In this document: positions 35,629 through 45,587 of the stretch, piece after piece
How the letters are laid out: every line of letters begins with the position of its first letter
How positions within the stretch are numbered: position 1 is the first letter of the stretch
DNA from: Alphaproteobacteria bacterium
GTDB taxonomy: Bacteria; Pseudomonadota; Alphaproteobacteria; Micropepsales; Micropepsaceae
Direction of reading: 5' to 3'
Assembly: GCA_016783965.1 (NCBI GenBank)
Contig: JADHVO010000003.1
Coordinates: 248,001-312,000 of the forward strand
Length of the DNA stretch: 64,000 nt
The notes under the pieces: model-generated
Told to the model about the DNA's origin: nothing
Database searches by the model: none
What the model saw: the letters and a program-made list of their open reading frames with translations, nothing else
Program-made: the position numbers and the translations under genes

Positions 35629-37520
35629 CCGTGACCTCCCATCAGGGCGGGCAGCGCGTTCATGGCGGCATTGGTCGGGTAGGCGGCGCGCATGCGCAGA
35701 GGATCGCGCGTCTGCGCAAACAGCAGCACGTCGCGGGCGATTTCGACCTGGGGATGTCCTTCGGCCGAACCGTGTTCCACGATGCAGGCCAGCGCATAGC
35801 GCGGCTGGTCGACCGGGGCGTAGGCGACGAACAGCACGTGATCGCGCAGCTTCCAGTCCAGCGAGCCGTTGGAGCGCACGCCGCTGGCGCGCTCGGCCTT
35901 GGTGATCACGCGGACCTGCGCCGTGCCGGTCTTGCCCGCCATCTCCATCCCCGGCTTCGCGATGCGCCAGCGGCTCGCGGTGCCGCCGCCGTTCACCACC
36001 GCGTTCATGCCGGCGCGCACGGCGGCAAAGGCCTCGTCCGAGAACGGCAGCGGATCGGGCAGCGGCCGCGGCTGCGCGACGCCGCCGACCATGTGGACCA
36101 AGCGCGGGCTGACGGCGCGGCCCGACGCGATGCGCGCGGCCATCGTGGCGAGCTGGAGCGGCGTGGCCAGCACATAGCCCTGCCCGATGCCGGCGACGAG
36201 CGTCTCGCCCAACTGCCACGGAATACCGAAGCGCTGGAGCTTCCACTCCGCCGTCGGGATGAAGCCCGCGTTCTCACCTGGTATCTCGATGCCCGTCTCC
36301 TGGCCAAGACCGAGCGCCCTTGCCGCGGCCGCCATGGTGTCGATGCCCAGCCGGCGCGCCACCTCGTAGAAGAACACGTCGCAGGACTGCGCAATGCCGC
36401 GCTGGAGATCGACGCCGCCATGGCCGCCGCGCCGCCAGCAGTGGAACTGGTGGTTGCCGATCGTCACCGCGCCCGTGCATACGACGTGGAGGTCTTTCAG
36501 GCCGTTCTGCATCGCGGCCATAGCCATTGCCGGCTTGAAGGTCGAGCCCGGCGGATAGGCGCCGGCGAGAGACTTGTTCATCAGCGGCTTGTGGTCGTCG
36601 TGCAGCAGCCCGTCCCACTGCGCCTGCGTGATGCCGACGTTGAAGAGGTTCGGGTCGTAGCCCGGCGTGGACGACAGCGCCAGCACGTCGCCCGTCTGTG
36701 CATCCAGCACCACGCACGCGGCGCTCTCACCTGCCATGCGCTCGTCGGTGTAGCGCTGCAGATCGCCGTCGAGGGTGAGCCAGACATCCTTGCCGGGAAC
36801 GCCCGCTTCGTGCCCCAGCTCGCGGATCACGCGGCCATAGGCGTTGACTTCGACGCGGCTGATACCGGCCTTGCCGCGCACCTCCTCATCGAAGGCGCGC
36901 TCGATGCCGCGCTTGCCGATGCGGAATCCCGGCAGGGCGAGCAGCGGGTCGTCGCTGTTGCTCTTGTCCTCGGGGCTGACCGCGGCGACATAGCCGATGA
37001 CATGGGCCAGCTCCGGTCCGAACGGGTAGTCACGGGTCTCGCCCACATCGGGCTGCACGCCGGACAGATATGGCAGGTGCATGTTGATGCGCGCGAATTC
37101 CTCCCAGGAGAGGTTCTCCGCCACGGGCACCGGCACGAACTTCTTGTTGGCCGCGATGTCGCGCATCACGCGCTTCTTCTGCGCATCGGTGAGCTGGATC
37201 AGCTTGCCGATCGCATCCAGCGCCGCCTCGACGCCCTCCGTCGCCTGCTCCGATACCAGCAGCACGCGATAGTTGCGGCGGTTGTTGGCGAGCTCGGTGC
37301 CGAACCGGTCCAGGATGCGGCCGCGCGGCGGCGAGATCAGCCGCGTGTTGACGCGGTTGTCCTCGGCCTGGGTCTTGTATTGGTCGCCATTCCTGATCTG
37401 GAGCTGGTAGAGCCGACCCGACAGGATGCCGAACACAGCGACCATGCCCCCGGTGATGCCCAGCGAGCGGCGGGTGAAGGTCGCGTAGCGGCTCTTGTCC
37501 TTGCGGTCGAACAGCGGCAT
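35625..37520 (-). CDS. mrdA: Penicillin-binding protein 2 (elongasome transpeptidase)
   Basis: This 631-aa class B PBP is anchored by an N-terminal helix (about 20-42) and crosslinks peptidoglycan for rod growth. The dimerisation region shows PPRGRILDRFGTELANN; the transpeptidase motifs are STFK in YPPGSTFKPAM (Ser near residue 325), SCD in IAQSCDVFFYEV and KTGT in MAGKTGTAQV (about 530). The ATG shares a base with the mreD stop and the stop overlaps rodA. Confidence 0.95.
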   Translation of the reverse strand: MPLFDRKDKSRYATFTRRSLGITGGMVAVFGILSGRLYQLQIRNGDQYKTQAEDNRVNTRLISPPRGRILDRFGTELANNRRNYRVLLVSEQATEGVEAALDAIGKLIQLTDAQKKRVMRDIAANKKFVPVPVAENLSWEEFARINMHLPYLSGVQPDVGETRDYPFGPELAHVIGYVAAVSPEDKSNSDDPLLALPGFRIGKRGIERAFDEEVRGKAGISRVEVNAYGRVIRELGHEAGVPGKDVWLTLDGDLQRYTDERMAGESAACVVLDAQTGDVLALSSTPGYDPNLFNVGITQAQWDGLLHDDHKPLMNKSLAGAYPPGSTFKPAMAMAAMQNGLKDLHVVCTGAVTIGNHQFHCWRRGGHGGVDLQRGIAQSCDVFFYEVARRLGIDTMAAAARALGLGQETGIEIPGENAGFIPTAEWKLQRFGIPWQLGETLVAGIGQGYVLATPLQLATMAARIASGRAVSPRLVHMVGGVAQPRPLPDPLPFSDEAFAAVRAGMNAVVNGGGTASRWRIAKPGMEMAGKTGTAQVRVITKAERASGVRSNGSLDWKLRDHVLFVAYAPVDQPRYALACIVEHGSAEGHPQVEIARDVLLFAQTRDPLRMRAAYPTNAAMNALPALMGGHG

Positions 37521-38047
37521 CAGAAGTCGCTCCGCAAGGGGCCGACGAAGCGGTGATGAATGCCGCCGAGGACAAACACGCCGAAGACGTATACGAACAC
37601 CGTCATCGCCAGCTCGGCCGTGACCGGCGCGAGCGGCGGAAAGTGCCAGTAATAGACCGTGACGATGAAATAAGCCGCGCCGCAGGCGACCAGCGCGCAT
37701 ATGGCGAAGCCGATGATGGCGCCGACACCGGAGAGGCCGGCGAGCATGTCGCGCTGGTTGTCTATCAGGGAGTAGGTGACAAGGAACGACGCTGCCCACA
37801 CGCCCGGAGGACCGCCGGAAAACAGGTCCTGGAGCACGCCGAGCACGAAGATCCAGAACGGTGACATCAGGTCGGGACGCACGATCGCCCAGTAATAGAT
37901 CGGCATCAGCACGAGCAGCGGCGGCGGCACCAGGCCGCCCAGGAACGATATCGGGAAATTGCCGAGTATCACCGCGATCAGGCCGAGGCCGACCGGAATG
38001 ATTGCCGAGAGAATCCGTCCGCCCATGATGCTACCGGTCCGCTCCAT
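37520..38047 (-). CDS. mreD: Rod-shape-determining protein MreD
   Basis: This roughly 175-aa membrane protein has five to six hydrophobic helices, with typical MreD features PPPLLVLMPIYYWAIVRPDL and FVLGVLQDLFSGGPPGVWA. It works with MreC and RodA/PBP2 in the elongasome. The ATG at 38047 has GAGG about 6 bases upstream; a GTG at 38059 overlapping the mreC stop would add four residues. Confidence 0.9.
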   Translation of the reverse strand: MERTGSIMGGRILSAIIPVGLGLIAVILGNFPISFLGGLVPPPLLVLMPIYYWAIVRPDLMSPFWIFVLGVLQDLFSGGPPGVWAASFLVTYSLIDNQRDMLAGLSGVGAIIGFAICALVACGAAYFIVTVYYWHFPPLAPVTAELAMTVFVYVFGVFVLGGIHHRFVGPLRSDF

Positions 38048-38055
38048 GACGGACC

Positions 38056-39132
38056 TCACTCATTGGTGCCGGCGTTGGCTGCGTCATCCGAGGTCGGGCT
38101 CTGCGCCGGGTTGTGTGGGATGACTGGAGCGGTGGCTGTCGGCACCGCGGTGCCGGGCTTGCCGTCGACCTTGGGCGGCGGCAGCGGCGCGGCTCCGGGC
38201 GGGATCGCGACCGGCGCCGGCGCGCGCTCCGTCATCGGCGGCGGCGGTGCCGCGGGCGGCAGACCGGCGGCAACCGCGGGCAGGTCCGTCTGCGACAAGC
38301 CTGGCGGCGCCTCGGCCTTCTTGCCGAAATCGACGACGCGGACGTCTTCGCTGGAGCTCGAATCGGCGAGCAGCGCAACGCGGAAGACGCCGTTGTCGTC
38401 CACCACTGTGCCGATCGCGAGGCCAGGCGGCAGCAGGCCGCCGTCGCCGGAACTCACGACCTGCATCCCGGCCCGAAGTGGCCGGTCGGCCTGGGACACC
38501 ATGTCGAGCGCCGGCGCACCACTGTTGTCGCCAGCCATGATCACCTGGACGTTGCCGGGCTCCAGCGTCACCGGAATGCGGCTATTCAGGTCGGTCAGCA
38601 GGATCACCCACGAGGTCTGGTGCCCTGCAAGGTAGATGCGGCCAATCATGCCGCGGGCATCGATCACCGCCTGCCCGGGCTTCACCCCCTGATCGGTGCC
38701 CGCGTTGAGCACCATGGTTTGCAGGAACGGGTGGTTGGAGCGGCCGATCACCCGCGCCATCACCGACGACAGTGCTGGATCGGGTACCGCATGCAGCAGC
38801 ATCTGGTAGCGCTTGACGCGGTCGTCGAGAACGATGGCGGTGTTCTGCCATTGGCGCAAACGGGCCACTTCCTCGCGCAGGCGGATGTTCTCGTCATAGA
38901 CCGCGAAGACGTGGCCGATGTTACCGATCCACTGGTTGACGCCCGAAAGCGGCGCGCGCATCGCGTTCAGGACCGGCGACGCGAAGTCCGTCATGTCGGC
39001 CCGGGCCTGATCGAACAGGTTCGACTGCGCCTTGCCGATCAGGATCAGGGCGATGGCAAAGGCAAGAAGGAGCGCGAGCGGAAGCTGGGCTCCGCCCCGG
39101 TTCCGCGCGATCCTCCAGCCACCGTTCGCCAT
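38056..39132 (-). CDS. mreC: Rod-shape-determining protein MreC
   Basis: This 358-aa protein has one N-terminal membrane helix (about 17-34), a coiled-coil (ENIRLREEVARLRQWQN), the beta-barrel core (MVLNAGTDQGVKPGQAVID, GMIGRIYLAG, SGDGGLLPPGLAIG) and an unusually long Pro/Ala-rich C-terminal tail (about 285-358). It scaffolds PBP2 activation in the periplasm. A 6-bp hairpin (39139-39144 with 39152-39157) lies between mreB and this gene and holds part of its ribosome-binding region in the loop. Confidence 0.93.
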   Translation of the reverse strand: MANGGWRIARNRGGAQLPLALLLAFAIALILIGKAQSNLFDQARADMTDFASPVLNAMRAPLSGVNQWIGNIGHVFAVYDENIRLREEVARLRQWQNTAIVLDDRVKRYQMLLHAVPDPALSSVMARVIGRSNHPFLQTMVLNAGTDQGVKPGQAVIDARGMIGRIYLAGHQTSWVILLTDLNSRIPVTLEPGNVQVIMAGDNSGAPALDMVSQADRPLRAGMQVVSSGDGGLLPPGLAIGTVVDDNGVFRVALLADSSSSEDVRVVDFGKKAEAPPGLSQTDLPAVAAGLPPAAPPPPMTERAPAPVAIPPGAAPLPPPKVDGKPGTAVPTATAPVIPHNPAQSPTSDDAANAGTNE

Positions 39133-39161
39133 GCTTCAACCCGCCTCCCAAGCGGGTGTTG

Positions 39162-40223
<1,062 letters not shown>

Positions 40224-40264
40224 TTAGGGCAGGCAACCCTTTGCAACCTTTGTTCCCGCGAGGA

Positions 40265-40298
40265 ACGGCCCGGCGCGGATCAATATCCGCCGGGCCGT
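40265..40298 (-). terminator. Strong hairpin between leuA and mreB
   Basis: ACGGCCCGG (40265-40273) pairs with CCGGGCCGT (40290-40298), and inside it CGGAT pairs with ATCCG around a short loop, only 6 bases beyond the leuA stop. There is no long T-run, so termination may be partial or factor-assisted. It separates leuA from the mre cluster. Confidence 0.6.
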
Positions 40299-40303
40299 CC
40301 TGG

Positions 40304-41860
40304 TCATCGCGCGACGGTCAGCGCTTCAGGCGCCTGCTTTTCTCGTTTCACCAATAGCTTGTTGAGCGCATTCACGTAAGCAAAAGCCGCGGCCACCAGC
40401 GTGTCGGTGTCGGAACCCTTGCCGGTGACCGTGCGCCCGTTTTCCTCGAGCCGCACGCTGACGGTCGCCTGCGCATCGGTACCTTCCGTGACCGCATTGA
40501 TCTGGAAGAGCTGAAGCGTCGCCGCGTGGGGGTAGAGTTCGCGAATAGCGTTGAAGATGGCGTCGACCGCGCCGTCGCCGGTGGTCTTCGCGGTCTTGTC
40601 CTCGCCGTTGATCGACAGCGTCATCTGGCAGACGGGCGGGACGCCGATGCCGGACTCGACCCGAAGGTCCCGCACCGAGATGGCGTCGTGGCCGCGCACG
40701 ATCTCGTCGTCGACCAGGGCGACGATGTCCTCGTCGAACACGTGCTTCTTCTTGTCGGCCAGATCCTTGAAGCGCTTGAAGGCGTCGCCGAAGGCTTCGT
40801 CGTCGAGCTGGTAGCCCATCGCTTCCAGCTTGTCGCGGAAGGCATGGCGGCCCGACAGCTTGCCCAGCACCAGCGAGGTCGAATGCACGCCGACATCCTC
40901 GGGGCGCATGATTTCGTAGGTCTCGGCGTGCTTCAGCATTCCATCCTGATGGATACCAGATTCGTGACTGAAGGCATTCTTGCCGACGATCGCCTTGTTG
41001 TACTGCACGGGAAAACCGGTGACGTTCGACACCAGCTTCGAGGCGCGCGAGAGGAGGTTCGTCGCGACCCCGGTCTCGTAAGGCATGATGTCCCGGCGGA
41101 CCTTGAGCGCCATCACGATCTCTTCCAGCGCCGCGTTGCCCGCGCGCTCGCCGATGCCGTTGATGGTGCATTCGACCTGCCGCGCGCCCGCCAGGACACC
41201 AGCCAGGGAGTTGGCGACCGCCAGCCCCAGGTCGTTGTGGCAATGCGTTGAAAACACGACCTTATCGGCGTTCGGCACGCGCTCGCGGAGCATCGTGATG
41301 ATGTCGAAATACTCCTGCGGCGTTGAATAGCCGACGGTGTCCGGCACGTTGATCACGGTGGCGCCGGAGTGGATGGCGACCTCCACCGCGCGGCAGAGGA
41401 AATCCTTCTCCGACCGGGTCGCATCCTCCGCCGACCACTGCACGTCGTCGGTGAAGTTGCGGGCGCGGGTCACCGACGCACCGATTGCCTCGAGCACGGC
41501 GTTCTCGCCCATCTGGAGCTTGTGCTTCATGTGGACGGGGCTGGTCGCAATGAAGGTGTGGATGCGCGGGCGTTTGGCGGGCTTGAGCGCCTCGCCGGCG
41601 GCGTCGATATCCTTGAACCCGGCACGGGAAAGGCCGCACACCGTCGAGCCTTTCACGACCCTGGAGATTTCCTTCACCGCCTCGAAGTCGCCTGCTGACG
41701 AAATCGGGAAGCCGGCTTCGATAATGTCGACGCCCATTTCGTCGAGCAGTTCGGCGATCTGGATTTTTTCTTCGTGCGTCATGGCCGCGCCGGGAGATTG
41801 CTCACCGTCGCGCAGTGTTGTGTCGAAAATTCGAACCTTGGGTGATGGGGTGATAGTCAT
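40304..41860 (-). CDS. leuA: 2-isopropylmalate synthase
   Basis: This 518-aa enzyme condenses acetyl-CoA with 2-oxoisovalerate, the committed step of leucine synthesis. The catalytic TIM barrel shows [44 protein letters not shown] and [19 protein letters not shown]; the C-terminal regulatory (leucine-binding) domain follows (about 390-518). GGAAGGA precedes the ATG. Upstream lie a leucine leader peptide and folded leader RNA, so it is probably controlled by attenuation in addition to feedback inhibition. Confidence 0.97.
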   Translation of the reverse strand: MTITPSPKVRIFDTTLRDGEQSPGAAMTHEEKIQIAELLDEMGVDIIEAGFPISSAGDFEAVKEISRVVKGSTVCGLSRAGFKDIDAAGEALKPAKRPRIHTFIATSPVHMKHKLQMGENAVLEAIGASVTRARNFTDDVQWSAEDATRSEKDFLCRAVEVAIHSGATVINVPDTVGYSTPQEYFDIITMLRERVPNADKVVFSTHCHNDLGLAVANSLAGVLAGARQVECTINGIGERAGNAALEEIVMALKVRRDIMPYETGVATNLLSRASKLVSNVTGFPVQYNKAIVGKNAFSHESGIHQDGMLKHAETYEIMRPEDVGVHSTSLVLGKLSGRHAFRDKLEAMGYQLDDEAFGDAFKRFKDLADKKKHVFDEDIVALVDDEIVRGHDAISVRDLRVESGIGVPPVCQMTLSINGEDKTAKTTGDGAVDAIFNAIRELYPHAATLQLFQINAVTEGTDAQATVSVRLEENGRTVTGKGSDTDTLVAAAFAYVNALNKLLVKREKQAPEALTVAR

Positions 41861-41919
41861 GGCAACAAATCCTTCCGTTCGTCGCGTGTGCGACCTCCTG
41901 AACCTCCTTTGCTCGATTT

Positions 41920-41969
41920 CCCCTAAGCGGTGCGCGCGAGACGATCTCGCGCCACTTGGCGCCTAGGGG
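41920..41969 (-). promoter_or_regulatory. leuA leader RNA structure (attenuator region)
   Basis: On the minus-strand transcript CCCCTA (41969-41964) pairs with TAGGGG (41925-41920), enclosing GGCGC/GCGCC-type hairpin A (41958-41962 with 41949-41953) and an 8-bp hairpin B, GCGCGAGA/TCTCGCGC (41945-41952 with 41934-41941). A and B share bases 41949-41952, so they compete. The leader-peptide stop codon lies in the first strand of the outer stem. No clear U-tract terminator follows, so the exact mechanism is unresolved. Confidence 0.6.
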
Positions 41970-42055
41970 CAGCTAAGAAGGAGAAGAAGCGCGTGCGACG
42001 AACCGAGGGAAGGACGGGCGCTGATCCTGGCGCGCGCAAAGACGCCGGCGGTCAT
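41963..42055 (-). CDS. leuL: leuA leader peptide (30 aa, five consecutive Leu codons)
   Basis: An ATG at 42055, preceded by AGGGG 4-5 bases away, opens a 30-codon frame. Codons 23-27 are CTT CTT CTC CTT CTT, five leucines in a row, followed by Ser-Cys-Pro and TAG inside the folded leader. A Leu run just before an attenuator structure is the hallmark of a leucine leader peptide: ribosome stalling when charged tRNA-Leu is scarce would alter leader folding and raise leuA transcription. The peptide itself has no other role. Confidence 0.82.
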   Translation of the reverse strand: MTAGVFARARISARPSLGSSHALLLLLSCP

Positions 42056-42264
42056 ACCGCCCCTAGCGTCGTTCTGCGCCACCGTTGTCATTGCCAATTC
42101 GCCGTTCCGCCCGCCGAATTTACGGTTCGATAACTTTGCCCGGATCGTGGTTAAGCGCTGGTAAAAGCTCTATTTTCCGCTCCGGGCCGGGTGGTTTTAC
42201 GCGGGGCGGCGTTGGCACGCAATAGTTCGGGTATCCGTACAACGCCGGGGCTGGGGATGAACAA

Positions 42265-43035
42265 TTGATAGAATTACAAGGAATTACAAAGGCTTATGGT
42301 GAGCGCGAGGTTCCCGCCGTGCGAGCGGTCGATCTTGCAGTCGCCGATGGTGAGTTCCTGGTGTTGATCGGCGAGTCCGGGTCCGGGAAGACCACCACCC
42401 TCAACATGATCAACCGGCTGATCGAGCCAACGGCGGGGGCGATTCGGGTGGATGGCGAGGACGCGCTGGCCGGCGACCCGGTCGGCCTGCGACGGCGCAT
42501 GGGCTACGTCTTCCAGGGCGCGGGGCTGTTTCCGCACCTGACGGTGGCGGAGAACATCGCCGTCACGCCGAAGCTGCTCAACTGGGGGCGCGAGGAAATC
42601 GCCGCGCGGGTCGACGAGCTGTTGAACCTGGTGCGGCTCGATCCGGCGCAATATCGCCGCCGCTTTCCGCGCGAGCTTTCGGGCGGGCAGCAGCAACGCG
42701 TGGCGCTGGCGCGCGCTCTCGCCGCGAAGCCGAAGATCATGCTGATGGACGAGCCGTTCGGCGCGCTCGACCCGCTGATCCGCGACGATCTCGCGGAGGA
42801 CTATCGACAGATCCACAATTCGCTCGGCCTCACGACCATCTTCGTCACGCACGACATGACGGAGGCGATGCTGCTGGGCGATCGCATCGCGGTGATGAAG
42901 GACGGCGCGCTGGTGCAGGTCAGCACGCCGAACGAACTGCTCTCGCATCCGGTCGACGATTTCGTGAAGGCTTTGGTCGATACGCCGCGAAAGCGCGCGC
43001 GGCGGCTCGCGCAGGTCCTGGCGGACGCATCGTGA
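42265..43035 (+). CDS. ABC importer ATPase, osmoprotectant/quaternary amine type
   Basis: This 256-aa ATPase has Walker A GESGSGKTTT, signature LSGGQQQR, Walker B IMLMDEPFGALDP and switch His VTHDM. GAGLFPHLTVAENIAVTPKLL and the family pattern match OpuCA/OsmV-type subunits for glycine betaine, choline or related compounds. It starts with TTG (IELQGITKAYG follows) with GGGGA about 8 bases upstream. Its stop overlaps the start of the fused permease gene (GTGA). Confidence 0.9.
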   Translation: MIELQGITKAYGEREVPAVRAVDLAVADGEFLVLIGESGSGKTTTLNMINRLIEPTAGAIRVDGEDALAGDPVGLRRRMGYVFQGAGLFPHLTVAENIAVTPKLLNWGREEIAARVDELLNLVRLDPAQYRRRFPRELSGGQQQRVALARALAAKPKIMLMDEPFGALDPLIRDDLAEDYRQIHNSLGLTTIFVTHDMTEAMLLGDRIAVMKDGALVQVSTPNELLSHPVDDFVKALVDTPRKRARRLAQVLADAS

Positions 43036-44582
43036 ATTCGTTCGACGAGGCCTGGGGCAACCTCCCCGATTTCCTGAGCTGGCATGTGCTGCTGAGCGTC
43101 AGCGCGCTGGCACTCGGCCTGCTCATCAGCCTGCCGCTGGCGATCCTGGCGGCGCGGTCGCGCTGGCTGCGCGGAGCGGCGCTGGGGTTTGCGAGCGTGA
43201 TCCAGACGATTCCAAGCCTGGCACTGCTGGCGCTGTTCTATCCGGTCTTGCTGATCATCTCGCGCTTCACGCAGGACGTGTTCGGATTCGGCTTCCGCGC
43301 GCTGGGCTTCCTGCCGGCGCTGGTGGCGCTGACGCTGTATTCGATGCTGCCCGTGCTGCGGAACACGATCACCGCGCTCAACGGCATCGATCCCGCGGTG
43401 AAAATGGCGGCGCGCGGCGTGGGCATGACGCCGCGCCAGTCGCTGTTCCAGGTTGAGCTGCCGCTCGCGGCGCCGGTGATCATGGCCGGCATCCGCACCG
43501 CGGCGGTGTGGGTGATCGGCACGGCGACGCTGGCCACGCCGATCGGGCAGACGAGCCTCGGCAACTACATCTTCACGGGCCTGCAAACCGAGAACTGGGT
43601 GTTCGTGCTGTTCGGCGTGGTCAGCGCGGCGGGGCTGGCGGTGATCATCGACCGGCTGCTGGCGCTGGCCGAGGATGGGCTGGCGTTGCGCTCCGATGCG
43701 CGCATCTTCGCGGCGCTGACCGGTCTGGCGGTCGTGATCGGCGTCAGCCTCTATCCGATGTTCGCCAGCGCGGGCGGCGAGCGCACGGTCACAATCGGCA
43801 CGAAGAGCTTCGATGAGCAATACATCCTGGGCAATGTGATCGCGGACAAGCTGAACGCGGCCGGCATTCCCACCACGCGGCGTGACGGACTGGGCTCGAC
43901 CGTGATCTTCCGCGCGCTCGCGGCCAACGATCTCGACGTCTATATCGACTATTCCGGCACGATCTGGACGACCGAGATGCATCGCAGCGATGCGCCGGGG
44001 CGCACCGCGGTGCTGAAGCAGATCGGCGACTATATGACGAAGAAATACGGCGTGCGCCTGATGGGCGGGCTGGGCTTCGAGAACGCCTACGCGTTTGCGA
44101 TGCGAGCCGACAAGGCGGCGGCATTGCACATCAACTCGCTCTCCGACCTCGCGCTGTATGCACCGCAGCTGAAGATCGGTGGGGACTTCGAGATCTTCTC
44201 GCGCCCGGAATGGCGGGCGGTGGTGCAGGGCTACGGCCTGAAATTCGCGGTTCAGCGGCAGTACCAGGCGAACCTGATGTACAGCGCGCTGATGGCCGGC
44301 GATGTGGACGTGATCAGCGCGTTCTCCTCCGACGGGCGCATCGCGCAATACGGGTTGAAGGTGCTGGCCGATCCGAAAGGCGCGCTGCCGCCTTACGATG
44401 CGATCCTGCTGGTGTCGCCCAGCCACGCCAACGACGACGCGCTGCTCAAGGCGCTTCAGCCGCTGATCGGCGCGATCCGGCTGGATACGATGCAGAAGGC
44501 AAACCTGATGGTGGACCGGCCCGATGACAAGCGATCGCCCGCGCAGGCGGCGCGGTGGCTTGAAAAAGCGATCACCCGATGA
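43032..44582 (+). CDS. Fused ABC permease and substrate-binding protein, OpuC/Osm/EgtU type
   Basis: The first 210 or so residues form a permease with about six helices (IQTIPSLALLALFYPVL, VGMTPRQSLFQVELPLAAPV). After a helix near 240-258 the remaining 260 residues are an OpuAC-type solute-binding domain (TVTIGTKSFDEQYILGNVIA, LDVYIDYSGTIW, VDVISAFSSDGRIAQYGLKV). Such fusions import glycine betaine, choline or, in EgtU-type systems, ergothioneine; the ligand cannot be decided here. It completes a two-gene importer. Confidence 0.9.
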   Translation: MNSFDEAWGNLPDFLSWHVLLSVSALALGLLISLPLAILAARSRWLRGAALGFASVIQTIPSLALLALFYPVLLIISRFTQDVFGFGFRALGFLPALVALTLYSMLPVLRNTITALNGIDPAVKMAARGVGMTPRQSLFQVELPLAAPVIMAGIRTAAVWVIGTATLATPIGQTSLGNYIFTGLQTENWVFVLFGVVSAAGLAVIIDRLLALAEDGLALRSDARIFAALTGLAVVIGVSLYPMFASAGGERTVTIGTKSFDEQYILGNVIADKLNAAGIPTTRRDGLGSTVIFRALAANDLDVYIDYSGTIWTTEMHRSDAPGRTAVLKQIGDYMTKKYGVRLMGGLGFENAYAFAMRADKAAALHINSLSDLALYAPQLKIGGDFEIFSRPEWRAVVQGYGLKFAVQRQYQANLMYSALMAGDVDVISAFSSDGRIAQYGLKVLADPKGALPPYDAILLVSPSHANDDALLKALQPLIGAIRLDTMQKANLMVDRPDDKRSPAQAARWLEKAITR

Positions 44583-44668
44583 CCGGAATCTCCAAAAATC
44601 GAATTCAATTCCGCCGGAAGCTGTTGGAATGCCTGCGCAATAGGCCTTCTTAAGCCGCAAATTCGCCG

Positions 44669-45526
44669 TCAAAATCCGCGTCCATAGGCCCTCAATACCC
44701 GCAGCGCGTCGACCGTGCGGACACCCCGCCATTCGCATTCGATGGCGGGACTGATCGGGTCCCAGGAGATCGGCCAGCCCCCGTCTTCACGCTGCTTTGC
44801 CGCCAGCGCGTCGAGGTGCTTCACGATCACCGCGTCCGAGAACAACTTTCGGCAGGGATGCTGCGGTGTGGGTGCCCACTCCAGCGGCATGTGCACGTAG
44901 CCCACGGCATCGGGATCGAGTTCCACCGCGTCGGGCGCGGCGATCCGATCCAGCACGTCTTTCATTGCCTTGTCCGCGCGTGCGCGGTCCGGCGCGTGAG
45001 ACAGGAATGCAATCACCGGCATCAGCTCGTGGAATTCGGTGCGGTTGATCTTCGGGATGGCGCGCCAGCAGAACGCCTCGGCCTGCACCACCCAGGGATG
45101 CTCGACGCGGTGCTTGCGCAACATGCCCACGATCGCCGCGGTCGGATTGAGATTGGCCTGCGGGTCCTTCTCCGTCTCCCACCACGGCGCGTGCGGATAG
45201 TCGTTCACGCTCGCCATCGCGAAGGGCACGCCGCCCTCTTCCGTCGAGACGCTGGTCAGCCAGGCGCAGGCGCGTTTCGCCATGGCCATGTCGAAATCGC
45301 CAACGGCATCCATGGTCTCGAGCGCGAATTGCACGTCGACCGGCTGGCTGTGCGGATCGCGCTTGTCCGGCTCCAGCGCCAGGCCGAAGCCGCCATCGTC
45401 ATTCTGGTAGGCGGCCAGCGCCCGAAGCCCCGGTGCGGCCGCGGCACCTTCGAAATGCGCCGCGAACGTCGCGCGCTCCAGCAACCGCGCGTTGCGCAGC
45501 ACAAAATCCCGGGCCTTCGCCAACAT
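44669..45526 (-). CDS. Prenyltransferase/squalene-oxidase-fold protein
   Basis: This 285-aa soluble protein has repeats of the alpha/alpha-barrel type found in terpene cyclases and prenyltransferases: LRALAAYQNDDGGFGLALEP near residue 40 and AAKQREDGGWPISWDPI near the C-terminus (QW-like DGGF/DGGW motifs). No DxDD catalytic motif is seen, so it is probably not a classical cyclase. GGAGG lies 7 bases before the chosen ATG. A LexA-like box lies 24 bases upstream. Confidence 0.75.
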   Translation of the reverse strand: MLAKARDFVLRNARLLERATFAAHFEGAAAAPGLRALAAYQNDDGGFGLALEPDKRDPHSQPVDVQFALETMDAVGDFDMAMAKRACAWLTSVSTEEGGVPFAMASVNDYPHAPWWETEKDPQANLNPTAAIVGMLRKHRVEHPWVVQAEAFCWRAIPKINRTEFHELMPVIAFLSHAPDRARADKAMKDVLDRIAAPDAVELDPDAVGYVHMPLEWAPTPQHPCRKLFSDAVIVKHLDALAAKQREDGGWPISWDPISPAIECEWRGVRTVDALRVLRAYGRGF

Positions 45527-45549
45527 GCTGTGGCCTCCATTCAGGATAA

Positions 45550-45564
45550 GAACATATCGTGAAC
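45550..45564 (-). promoter_or_regulatory. LexA-like SOS box (GTTC-N7-GTTC)
   Basis: GAAC (45550-45553), seven bases, GAAC (45561-45564) reads GTTC-N7-GTTC on the minus strand, the alphaproteobacterial LexA consensus. It sits 24 bases before the prenyltransferase-fold gene, where a promoter is expected. This suggests DNA-damage control, by sequence only. Confidence 0.45.
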
Positions 45565-45587
45565 GCAGGTAACAGTCAATCGCCGAA

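Noticed and set aside
35631-37556. A 641-codon rightward open frame over mrdA
   Set aside because: Antisense of PBP2; low-complexity Arg/His/Ala composition and no ribosome-binding site.
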